Positions 1 to 5,744 of a stretch of 6,770 nucleotides of DNA are shown piece by piece (the first letter of the stretch is position 1; every line of letters begins with the position of its first letter). The stretch is from Gammaproteobacteria bacterium (GTDB lineage: Bacteria > Pseudomonadota > Gammaproteobacteria > Steroidobacterales > Rariloculaceae), in assembly GCA_004357505.1 (NCBI GenBank), contig SMWC01000142.1, positions 1-6,770 of the forward strand. The letters run 5' to 3'. Both the position numbers and the translations under genes were made by a program. The notes beneath the pieces were generated by a model. It had not been told where the DNA came from, searched no databases, and saw only the letters and a program-made list of their open reading frames with translations.

Positions 1-59
1 CATTCTGTGAGTAAGGCCCTATTCTAGAAGGGTCTTCAACATTCTCTCCTAACTGGGTG

Positions 60-110
60 ACGGCTGCTCTTGGCCGAAAGCAGACGTTGGTTAACAGTTA
101 ATATGCGGAC
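60..110 (+). repeat. Intergenic palindromic repeat, copy A
   Basis: The hairpin arms lie at 60-70 (ACGGCTGCTCT) and 77-87 (AAAGCAGACGT) around the loop TGGCCG. A downstream tail contains TTAACAGTTAA (91-101), itself a palindrome with one central base. Roughly 40 of 49 positions from 70 to 118 match copy B at 1154-1202. It sits about 90 bases upstream of the solute-binding protein gene. The function is unknown; it could be a REP-like or MITE-like element. Confidence 0.7.
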
Positions 111-198
111 ACGTGCATATGACCAACGGGGTGCTGATCGGAGGCTTGATCTAGGTAGAATCGGGCCAGAACACGGGGGGTTGTTGTAAGCTCAGCCT

Positions 199-1023
199 AT
201 GAGATCACCGAACTTCTCGAATCGCTGGATCGTCTTCCTCTCCCTGACTTCGCTGGCCGGAGTGTTACCGGCGCAGGTCGCGGACGATGAGGCCATGCGC
301 GAGGCGCTTACACCGACCGGCACACTGCGCGCCGCGTTTCTTGGTAGGAATCCCGTGCAGGTCAGGGTCGATCCGCAGACCGGGGAAGTCACAGGCCCAG
401 CGGCCGACGTCGCCAGGGAACTCGGGCGCCGGATTGGAGTCTCGTTGACCATACAGCTCCTGTCGGACGTTCCGGCTGTGATCGACGCGGTGAGCAACGG
501 CTCCGCCGATATCGGATTCATTGCTTATGACACGACTCGGGCGCAACGAGTCGCTTTCACACAAGCCTATGTCTATGGGCACAACAGCTATATCGTCCGC
601 GCGGATTGGCCGATTAACACGTTCGCGGATGCCGATCGCGAAGGCACACGTATCGCAGCCAATTTGGGCAACGCCGTGGACCTGTTTCTGGATCGTACGC
701 TCGAGAACGCCGAGCTCGTGCATCTGGCTCGGGGGACGCCGGATGAAGAAGCAGCCCGCATGCTTCTGGCGGGTGAAATCGACGCTTACGCCGCAAACAA
801 GCAGCGCCTTGCGGCAGTGGTGGCGAGCGAGCCCCGCGTCCGCGTCCTCGACGGCAGCGTGCTGCCGGTGGAACAATCGATTGTCGTCGCTCAGGAGAAT
901 GAGGCCGTCGTGTCACGATTGGACCTGTTTATCGACGAGCTACGCGCCTCCGGCTTTTTGCAGGAGATCGTCGACCGGTACATGATCGCCGGTGTGGAAG
1001 TCGCGCCGAGGGGCAGGCGCTAG
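199..1023 (+). CDS. Periplasmic solute-binding protein, family 3 (amino-acid type), orphan
   Basis: This 274-residue protein should be an extracytoplasmic binding protein of the SBP_bac_3 family, which usually delivers polar amino acids or similar small polar solutes to an ABC importer. Residues 1 to about 26 form a signal peptide: basic start, hydrophobic stretch WIVFLSLTSLAGVL, then an Ala-rich cleavage region. The lobe 1 start is TLRAAFLG (42-49), followed by the helix GPAADVARELGRRIGV (66-81). The family signature is DIGFIAYDTTRAQRVAFTQAY (104-124). Lobe 2 follows (about 130-230), and the chain returns to lobe 1 near SIVVAQ (227-232). The usual ligand arginine seems present as R114 or R117; the ligand cannot be told. 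No permease or ATPase gene is adjacent, so it either works with a transporter encoded elsewhere or is a stand-alone sensor. The ribosome binding site is weak (a G-run about 17 bases upstream), so the start is less certain than the family call. Confidence 0.85.
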   Translation: MRSPNFSNRWIVFLSLTSLAGVLPAQVADDEAMREALTPTGTLRAAFLGRNPVQVRVDPQTGEVTGPAADVARELGRRIGVSLTIQLLSDVPAVIDAVSNGSADIGFIAYDTTRAQRVAFTQAYVYGHNSYIVRADWPINTFADADREGTRIAANLGNAVDLFLDRTLENAELVHLARGTPDEEAARMLLAGEIDAYAANKQRLAAVVASEPRVRVLDGSVLPVEQSIVVAQENEAVVSRLDLFIDELRASGFLQEIVDRYMIAGVEVAPRGRR

Positions 1024-1143
1024 AGACGATCCTCAGGTAGCAGCCACTCCGGCTCCCGTTACTTACCCGATGTTCGGGCTATCCCAGGCCTGTCTCTGCA
1101 GAGCGCGCCCCCTGAGACCTGCCAAAGCAGTCGAGCCGCTTGA

Positions 1144-1202
1144 ATTACTACTTTTGGCCGAAAGCAGCCGTCCGTTAACGGTTAATATCCGCACTGCTGC
1201 AT
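1144..1202 (+). repeat. Intergenic palindromic repeat, copy B
   Basis: The core TTGGCCGAAAGCAG (1154-1167) is identical to copy A, and the tail TTAACGGTTAA (1175-1185) keeps the same five-base inverted arms around one central base. The left hairpin arm is poor (about 7 of 11 pairs against 1161-1171). It fills the space between the solute-binding protein and the methyltransferase and ends just before the methyltransferase ribosome binding site. Confidence 0.65.
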
Positions 1203-1206
1203 TTCT

Positions 1207-1214
1207 AGGAGAGG
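1207..1214 (+). promoter_or_regulatory. Shine-Dalgarno site fixing the methyltransferase start
   Basis: AGGAGAGG lies five bases before the ATG at 1220. It favours that start over the in-frame ATG at 992, which overlaps the upstream gene and would translate repeat copy B. Confidence 0.8.
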
Positions 1215-1219
1215 AACAT

Positions 1220-1834
1220 ATGAGATTCAAGAACCTCTTCTTCGACCTCTGGTATAGATTCGGCAAACCACCTTGGAGCATCGACCAGGCCCAGCCTGAC
1301 CTCATAGCAGCGGTAGAAAAAGGGGAAGTTCGTGGACCTACGGTTCTAGACGTCGGATGTGGTGACGGTAACAATGCCATTTATCTTGCCGGTCGCGGAT
1401 TCAATGTGACTGGATTCGATTTTTCCGCCAAAGCCATTAGTATTGCCAAACAAAAAGCTAGCGAAGAAAAAGCTGACGTAACATTTTTTACGCTCGATGC
1501 TTTAAAAATCGGAGATATTGATAAGAGGTTCGATACCGTAATCGACTTCGGGCTTTTTCATAACCTCTCGGGCGATAAGCGTAAGCAGTATGTTCGCGCA
1601 CTGAGTAATGTATGTGTGCGTAAGGGCCAATTTCTCATGCTTTGTGTTGCTGACCAAGCAGGAGAATATCCTGTTTACCCAAACCGATACCCTCCAACAA
1701 CGAGCCAAGATGATATCCGTGCCTACTTTTCAGAGGGATGGAAAATCGAATGGATTCGCTTAGGGGTAGCCAAATCGAGCGAGAAATTCGATGACTATTC
1801 CGCGTGGCTAACCTCGATGACATTTACCAAATAA
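1220..1834 (+). CDS. Class I SAM-dependent methyltransferase, small-molecule type
   Basis: This 204-residue cytosolic methyltransferase should transfer a methyl group from S-adenosylmethionine to an unidentified small molecule. Visible motifs are the N-terminal KPPWSIDQAQPDL (16-28), seen in a widespread group of thiopurine, heterocycle and TehB-like methyltransferases, then motif I VLDVGCGDG (42-50). The acidic residue ending beta-2 is D67 in GFDFS, the adenine-side acid is D93 in TLDAL, and the post-motif strand is FDTVIDFGLFHNL (104-116). The length is normal for the group. The start is set by the strong ribosome binding site and by the position of the KPPW motif near the N-terminus. Composition is unlike the neighbours: 1441-1500 is 23/60 G+C by hand count, against 42/60 for 781-840 in the binding-protein gene. 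This suggests horizontal acquisition. The gene stands alone between two repeat clusters. The substrate could be a phenol, a thiol, a halide or a heterocyclic toxin; the sequence does not decide. Confidence 0.87.
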   Translation: MRFKNLFFDLWYRFGKPPWSIDQAQPDLIAAVEKGEVRGPTVLDVGCGDGNNAIYLAGRGFNVTGFDFSAKAISIAKQKASEEKADVTFFTLDALKIGDIDKRFDTVIDFGLFHNLSGDKRKQYVRALSNVCVRKGQFLMLCVADQAGEYPVYPNRYPPTTSQDDIRAYFSEGWKIEWIRLGVAKSSEKFDDYSAWLTSMTFTK

Positions 1835-1933
1835 AGCATATTCTGGAAGAAATGCCCAACAAGACGTCACGCTTTTGGGACCGCTGTTGGTCGTTCTTGT
1901 CCGTTAACAAAGTCTCTAACGGGGCCGACTGGC

Positions 1934-1963
1934 ATCTCCGCTTCATCCTCGAAAGCAGACGTT
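1934..1963 (+). repeat. Intergenic palindromic repeat, degenerate copy C
   Basis: The right arm GAAAGCAGACGTT (1951-1963) matches copies A and D. The left arm ATCTCCGCTT (1934-1943) is partly preserved, but the loop TTGGCC has decayed. It lies about 26 bases before copy D, so the two are nearly in tandem between the methyltransferase and the DoxX gene. Confidence 0.5.
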
Positions 1964-1988
1964 CAGAATGTACGAATTAGGGCGAGCT

Positions 1989-2020
1989 GAATGTCCGCTT
2001 TTGGCCGAAAGCAGACATTC
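1989..2020 (+). repeat. Intergenic palindromic repeat, best-preserved copy D
   Basis: This is a 32-base almost perfect hairpin. The left arm GAATGTCCGCTTT (1989-2001) pairs with the right arm AAAGCAGACATTC (2008-2020) around TGGCCG, giving 12 of 13 pairs and one C-A mismatch. It is not followed by a T-run, so it is not a classical intrinsic terminator. It ends 39 bases before the DoxX start codon. Confidence 0.8.
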
Positions 2021-2059
2021 GCGCACTAGCGCGGCCACGGTGAAAAGGCGCATGAGATC

Positions 2060-2488
2060 ATGATATTCGATCAGGCCCGCAGAACGTCGAACGATAAGAT
2101 TGTGGGGGTGCTGCGACTTCTTCTGGGGTTCGTCTTTTTCATGGCCGGTATCCTAAAGGTGGTCGTTCCGTTTCTGGGAGAAGCCTTCGCCGGTCAGCTC
2201 AATGCCGCGAATATTCCGTTTCAGGACCTGAGTCTTTTTGTGGTTCCAATCGTTGAGACGGTGCTTGGTATCACTCTGCTTTTCGGGATACACGTACGAT
2301 TGTCGGCTGTGGTTGCGGCCAGCATTATGTTGGTCGCCACCTACGTGCACGAGGTCGCAGACGATCCATTGCTCTTTCCCTTGCAGCCAGTCGAGCCGAT
2401 CGGTCCTCTGGTATTGCTTCTCGGGTTGGCGTATCTACTGTGGAGGGGTGGGGGTGCTTGGAGCATCGACCTCAGGGAAATTCACTAG
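2060..2488 (+). CDS. DoxX family integral membrane protein
   Basis: This 142-residue inner-membrane protein has four predicted membrane segments at about 16-36, 57-77, 80-98 and 114-129, the usual DoxX fold and length. The N-terminal pattern LRLLLGFVFFMAGILKV (18-34), with the small-residue turn and Lys, is the hallmark of the family. A loop with HEVADDP (97-103) precedes the last helix. Family members are linked to thiosulfate:quinone oxidation in archaea and to redox stress in actinobacteria, but most bacterial DoxX-like proteins have no proven role. No thiosulfate or sulfur gene lies nearby, so I do not infer one here. The ATG at 2052 runs into a stop after three codons, so 2060 is the only good start; its ribosome binding site is weak (AAAAGG at 2043-2048). 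The gene is convergent with the molybdenum hydroxylase genes. Confidence 0.85.
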   Translation: MIFDQARRTSNDKIVGVLRLLLGFVFFMAGILKVVVPFLGEAFAGQLNAANIPFQDLSLFVVPIVETVLGITLLFGIHVRLSAVVAASIMLVATYVHEVADDPLLFPLQPVEPIGPLVLLLGLAYLLWRGGGAWSIDLREIH

Positions 2489-2530
2489 TTGTTCCGGAAC
2501 GGATCGGCTTGAGGATTAACAGGCAACCGA

Positions 2531-2570
2531 TGACCGCTATTGGCCGTTAGCAGACCGCTAATAGTTAAGA
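2531..2570 (+). repeat. Intergenic palindromic repeat, variant copy E
   Basis: The core TTGGCCG is kept, but the inner stem changes on both sides: GCTA (2536-2539) pairs with TAGC (2548-2551), where copy D has GCTT with AAGC. The tail CTAATAGTTAA (2558-2568) resembles the tails of copies A and B. An 8-base direct repeat GACCGCTA occurs at 2532-2539 and 2553-2560. The copy lies between the convergent DoxX and molybdenum hydroxylase genes. Confidence 0.6.
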
Positions 2571-2596
2571 CTCAAACTTGCCCAGAAGATGCGGGC

Positions 2597-2640
2597 GATC
2601 GATTGTAGGCTGCCGCCACCGCCATTTCTTCTAATCGATC
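2597..2640. repeat. Inverted repeat GATCGATT/AATCGATC between convergent genes
   Basis: The perfect 8-base arms are at 2597-2604 and 2633-2640, separated by 28 bases, about 18 bases beyond the stop of the molybdenum subunit. It might help end transcription on the - strand, but there is no T-run and the loop is long, so it may be chance. Confidence 0.3.
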
Positions 2641-2657
2641 TGTCTGCCGCCAACCCG

Positions 2658-4922
2658 TCAGACTGAGAATCCATCCTTACTCAACGGCAACGTCCGTACA
2701 CGATGCCCCGTTGCCGCATAGATCGCATTACAGATTGCCGGCGCGAGCGGCGGTAAGGCCGGCTCACCCAAGCCCGTCGGCGGGAAGTCGCTTTCGATGA
2801 AATGGACATCCACTACTGGCGCATTGTTTATGCGCATCAACGGGTACTGATGGAAATTCGACTGCTGAACGCGTCCATTCTCCATCGTGATTTCGAGTCC
2901 CAGCATTGTACTGAGTCCGTCCATCACTGCGCCCTGACACTGGTTTTCTGCGCCACTCAGGTTCACGATTGGACCGACGTCTCCCGCCACGGTTACCTTG
3001 TGCACTGAGAGTCGGCGGTTGCCATCCACACTGACGTCCGCGACCTCGGCAAAGTGCCCTGCATGACTGAAGTAGAACGCGAGGCCCAGCCCGCGCCCCG
3101 GCGGCAGCGGCTGCCCCCACCCAGCTTGCGCAGCAGCGAGCTTGATCACTTCCGCCGCCCGACCGGTATTCAGAACACCCACGTTACCTTCTTCGAGCCA
3201 ACGCGGTTCGCCCATTATCTCGAGCAGCATTTCCAGGTGGTCACGGCCCGCTGCCACGGCGAGCTCGTGATAGAAGCTCTGCACCGCGAAGGCGATAGCA
3301 TTCGATCGCGGAGCGCGCCATGGCCCAGTCGGCGTAGCCAATGTCAACATACTTTGCGTGAGCCTGAAGTTGTCCAGCAGACCCTCTGGAAACTCCCCTC
3401 CCCGGGTCTCGCCACCCGATACCGGGCTTCGCCCGTCATGGGTAAACGTGATGAAGTGATCTTCCCACCCCGATAGCCTACCGGTGCCATCCAGAGACGC
3501 CTTCAACGCGTGAAAACCGCCAGGGCGGTAGAAATCATGGGCCATGTCGTCTTCGCGGGACCACTGTAGTTTTACTGGCACGCCAACTTCCCGCGCAATG
3601 GCGGCTACTTCGCAGACGTAATCGTTCAGAAGCCGGCGACCAAAGCCGCCACCGATGCGCGTCTGATGCAGCGTCACCCGCTCTTCCGGAATACTCAGGA
3701 CGTTCGCGACGTTCTGGATGGCCCGCTGCGGTGTCTGGCTCGGCGCCCAGATTTCGATGCCGCCGTCGCGATACCAGGCGGTGCAGTTCTGCGGTTCAAG
3801 AGGTGCATGGGACACGAAGGGATAGCTGTAGAAAGCCTCGAGGGTCTGGTCGGCACCCTCGAATGCTTCCTCTACGTTCCCGAAATCACGGATGGTCTCA
3901 CTACCGGTTTGCAGGGAGAGGCCCTGAGCCTGCTCAACCAAACCACTCCAGCTGTCAGTGGAAGCCTCACTCTCATCCCAGTCGACACGAAGACTCGTCC
4001 GCGCGCTCTGGGTCGCCCAAGTCGAGTCGCCGACGATGGCGACCCCAGGCATGAGCTCGGTGACAGTGTCGTTTCCTTCCAGCGCGAAAGCATCCTGCAC
4101 GCCGGGCAATGAGCGGATCTCATCGAAATTAGCATCGCGGACCCGTCCGCCTGTCGCCGGACACTTTGAGTACGACGCATAGACCATACCTGGCAACGTC
4201 GTATCGATACCGAACAACGGCTGCCCAGTCACGATCTTCTCATTGTCGACGCCAGTGATTCGCTTTCCGATCAGACGATAGTCGTCGCGAGCTTTCAACA
4301 TCAGTGAGCCTGGGTCCGGGACGGGCAGACTCGCCGCAGATTCTGCCAGCTCGCCGTAGGTTAGCTGCCGGCCAGTCGCGTCGTGCGTGACGATACTGTT
4401 CGCCGTGGAACACTCGTCCACCGGAACGCCCCACATCTCAGACGCCGCGCTCACGAGCATGGCTCGGGCCGCCGCACCCGCTTCGCGCAGCTGATCCCAC
4501 GAGCTGGGAATGGAGCGTGAGCCACCCGCCGCCTGGCGCCCATACACCGCTTCGTCTATTGGCGATTGTTCGACCCGAACGTGGTTCCAGTTCGCATCCA
4601 GCTCTTCTGCGACAATCATTGGGAAGGCTGTCTTGATTCCCTGTCCCACTTCCGGATTCTTGTTGTAGATCAGGATGGAACCGTCCGAGGAGATAGTCAG
4701 AAATGCGTTCGGCGCGAATTCACCCGTGGCCTCTTGACTCTGAGCGACCGAAGGACTCCCCAGATAGAACGCTAGCGTCAGCCCGCCGCCTGCGAGTCCC
4801 GTCAGTTTTAAGAACGTGCGCCGACTGACGTCCTGTCGGCGCGCTGCATCGAGCGAAGCCTCGACCTCACGGACCACAGCTTTGAGATTGGGATCTCGAG
4901 CGAGTCGTTCTGCAGCCTTCAT
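2658..4922 (-). CDS. Molybdopterin-binding catalytic subunit of a Tat-exported molybdenum hydroxylase (isoquinoline 1-oxidoreductase beta type)
   Basis: This 754-residue subunit should bind molybdopterin-cytosine dinucleotide and hydroxylate an N-heterocycle or oxidise an aldehyde with water as oxygen source. Residues 33-54 form a twin-arginine signal: SRRTFLKLTG, then a hydrophobic Gly/Leu stretch, and cleavage near SVAQSQ (58-63). The small alpha/beta hammerhead domain is about 227-320 (start KIVTGQPLFGIDTTLPGMVYAS). Molybdenum-cofactor contacts include HAPLEPQN (372-379), GGGFGRR (424-430) and GPWRAPRSN (533-541). The conserved catalytic glutamate is E720 in TGLGEPALPP. The two-part cofactor domain and the length fit the IorB group rather than XdhB or CoxL, which lack the Tat signal. 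The start at 4922 is chosen because it follows GGGAGG (4929-4934) by six bases and overlaps the stop of the iron-sulfur gene as ATGA. An in-frame extension to 5123 only translates the upstream gene in another frame. The substrate is unknown. Confidence 0.92.
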   Translation of the reverse strand: MKAAERLARDPNLKAVVREVEASLDAARRQDVSRRTFLKLTGLAGGGLTLAFYLGSPSVAQSQEATGEFAPNAFLTISSDGSILIYNKNPEVGQGIKTAFPMIVAEELDANWNHVRVEQSPIDEAVYGRQAAGGSRSIPSSWDQLREAGAAARAMLVSAASEMWGVPVDECSTANSIVTHDATGRQLTYGELAESAASLPVPDPGSLMLKARDDYRLIGKRITGVDNEKIVTGQPLFGIDTTLPGMVYASYSKCPATGGRVRDANFDEIRSLPGVQDAFALEGNDTVTELMPGVAIVGDSTWATQSARTSLRVDWDESEASTDSWSGLVEQAQGLSLQTGSETIRDFGNVEEAFEGADQTLEAFYSYPFVSHAPLEPQNCTAWYRDGGIEIWAPSQTPQRAIQNVANVLSIPEERVTLHQTRIGGGFGRRLLNDYVCEVAAIAREVGVPVKLQWSREDDMAHDFYRPGGFHALKASLDGTGRLSGWEDHFITFTHDGRSPVSGGETRGGEFPEGLLDNFRLTQSMLTLATPTGPWRAPRSNAIAFAVQSFYHELAVAAGRDHLEMLLEIMGEPRWLEEGNVGVLNTGRAAEVIKLAAAQAGWGQPLPPGRGLGLAFYFSHAGHFAEVADVSVDGNRRLSVHKVTVAGDVGPIVNLSGAENQCQGAVMDGLSTMLGLEITMENGRVQQSNFHQYPLMRINNAPVVDVHFIESDFPPTGLGEPALPPLAPAICNAIYAATGHRVRTLPLSKDGFSV

Positions 4923-5389
4923 GCTGCACCTCCCAATTTCTCCGCAGCGCTGTGAATCGCTGCACGAATCCGTTGGTAGGTGCCACAGCGGCAGAGGTTT
5001 CCACGCATGGCAGAGTCGATGTCGGCGTCGCTCGGCGAGGAGTTCCGCGCCAGGAGCGCCGCAGCGCTCATGAGTTGTCCCGCCTGACAATAGCCGCACT
5101 GCGGGACGTCGTGCTCGATCCACGCTGCCTGGAGTGGATGGAGGATGCCGTCGGCCGCTAGACTTTCGATAGTTCTTATGGCCTGACCTTCAGCGGCCGA
5201 GGACGGCGTCGTGCAGGACCGAATGGGCCGACCGTTGAGCTGCACCGTGCACGCTCCACAATAGCCGCCGCCGCACCCGAATTTGGTGCCTACGAGGCCC
5301 AGATGATCACGCAAAACCCAGAGCAGCGGAGTGGAGGCATCCACCTCCTCGAGTACGTGCTCCTTTCCATTGACGTTTAGACGAACCAT
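4919..5389 (-). CDS. [2Fe-2S] subunit of the molybdenum hydroxylase (isoquinoline 1-oxidoreductase alpha type)
   Basis: This 156-residue electron-transfer subunit passes electrons from the molybdenum site to an outside acceptor. The N-terminal plant-ferredoxin-like domain binds the first cluster through C39, C44, C47 (CGGGYCGAC) and C59. The C-terminal four-helix domain binds the second through C98, C101 (CGYC) and C133, C135 (CRC). All eight cysteines are present and the length is typical. The start at 5389 gives the standard family N-terminus MVRLNVNGKEH and follows GGAGA (5399-5403) by nine bases; the longer frame to 5527 adds an unrelated 46 residues. There is no signal peptide, so export would depend on the Tat signal of the partner encoded next, with which it shares an ATGA stop/start overlap. 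No FAD-binding subunit is encoded, which fits the isoquinoline/aldehyde oxidoreductase branch, whose members can donate to a cytochrome c; none is seen here. Confidence 0.93.
   Translation of the reverse strand: MVRLNVNGKEHVLEEVDASTPLLWVLRDHLGLVGTKFGCGGGYCGACTVQLNGRPIRSCTTPSSAAEGQAIRTIESLAADGILHPLQAAWIEHDVPQCGYCQAGQLMSAAALLARNSSPSDADIDSAMRGNLCRCGTYQRIRAAIHSAAEKLGGAA
4929..4934 (-). promoter_or_regulatory. Shine-Dalgarno site inside the iron-sulfur gene
   Basis: Read on the - strand, GGGAGG precedes the ATG at 4922 by six bases. Together with the ATGA overlap it sets the start of the molybdenum subunit and suggests coupled translation of the two subunits. Confidence 0.75.
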
Positions 5390-5744
5390 GGGTACTAGTC
5401 TCCGTGACGATGTGCCAAGCTCGCGAATGCAGTATGACCATTCTAGCACCGAGAAATTCGGCCGCGCCACACCACTACAGCGATCCCTCCATGTCGGACT
5501 GCTAGGTCTCCTGGAGAAGGAGTACACAGACCACGGTAATGGCGTACGCGCACGCGATGTAAACGGAAGTACCGAATGTATTTCCGAACTTTGCCAACAG
5601 CGCGGTGGCGATCAGCGGAGCCAACTACACCTACGGAGCTATGGCGTACCCGAATTTTGTTTCAATGTGTGGAGCTGGACGAAACGTCCAGGACCTGTCG
5701 CCAGGCCCTGAACAGGAGTTACTTCAAGCCTAAACGGGAATCGA
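5390..5744. other. 355-base gap between the iron-sulfur and hydrolase genes
   Basis: This stretch holds no intact gene. It contains the ribosome binding site of the iron-sulfur gene (5399-5403) and the decayed transporter end described separately (5502-5657). I see no clear function for 5404-5501 or 5658-5744. None of the TTGGCCG hairpins found in the left half is present here. Confidence 0.6.
5502..5657 (-). pseudogene. Remnant of the C-terminus of a major facilitator (MFS) transporter
   Basis: An open stretch without a start codon runs from 5624 down to a TAG at 5502-5504. It reads LAPLIATALLAKFG (5624-5583), then NTFGTS and the hydrophobic run VYIACAYAITVVCVLLL, ending QET. The PLIATALL motif followed by a final membrane helix and a terminal Glu-Thr matches the end of transmembrane helices 11-12 in metabolite:proton symporters of the MFS. 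Upstream in the same frame, KFGYAIAP (5657-5634) also looks like this family but is cut by two TAG codons at 5631-5633 and 5625-5627. No ATG, earlier helices or intact frame are found, and the hydrolase gene begins its own reading frame upstream. This appears to be the last 40 to 50 residues of a roughly 430-residue transporter left after deletion. The family call comes from motif recognition only. Confidence 0.6.

Noticed and set aside
8..36. Terminator hairpin of an upstream gene (GGCCCT near 16 with AGGGTC near 29)
   Set aside because: The stem is only five to six pairs with a G-T pair, there is no T-run, and no upstream gene is visible.
156..161. -10 box TAGAAT before the binding-protein gene
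   Set aside because: The sequence 16-18 bases upstream has no resemblance to a -35 box.
992..1219. In-frame N-terminal extension of the methyltransferase
   Set aside because: It overlaps the end of the binding-protein gene, translates repeat copy B and has no family similarity, whereas ATG 1220 has a strong ribosome binding site.
2491..2500. Perfect palindrome GTTCCGGAAC just after the DoxX stop
   Set aside because: Ten bases with no spacer and no T-run are too short to support a terminator or operator claim.
57..2570. Integron attC sites
   Set aside because: The repeats are palindromic and lie between same-strand genes, but I could not find paired GTTRRRY and RYYYAAC ends framing them, and no integrase gene is in the window.
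3054..4182. Several + strand open frames of 70-148 codons
   Set aside because: They lie opposite the molybdenum subunit gene, are rich in Arg and Ser as expected for antisense of GC-rich coding DNA, and show no domain or good start.
4923..5123. In-frame N-terminal extension of the molybdenum subunit
   Set aside because: It only reads the iron-sulfur gene in another frame. The Tat signal, ribosome binding site and ATGA overlap all point to 4922.
5440..5445. -10 box TAGAAT on the - strand before the iron-sulfur gene
   Set aside because: No acceptable -35 box lies 16-18 bases upstream, so a separate promoter cannot be supported.
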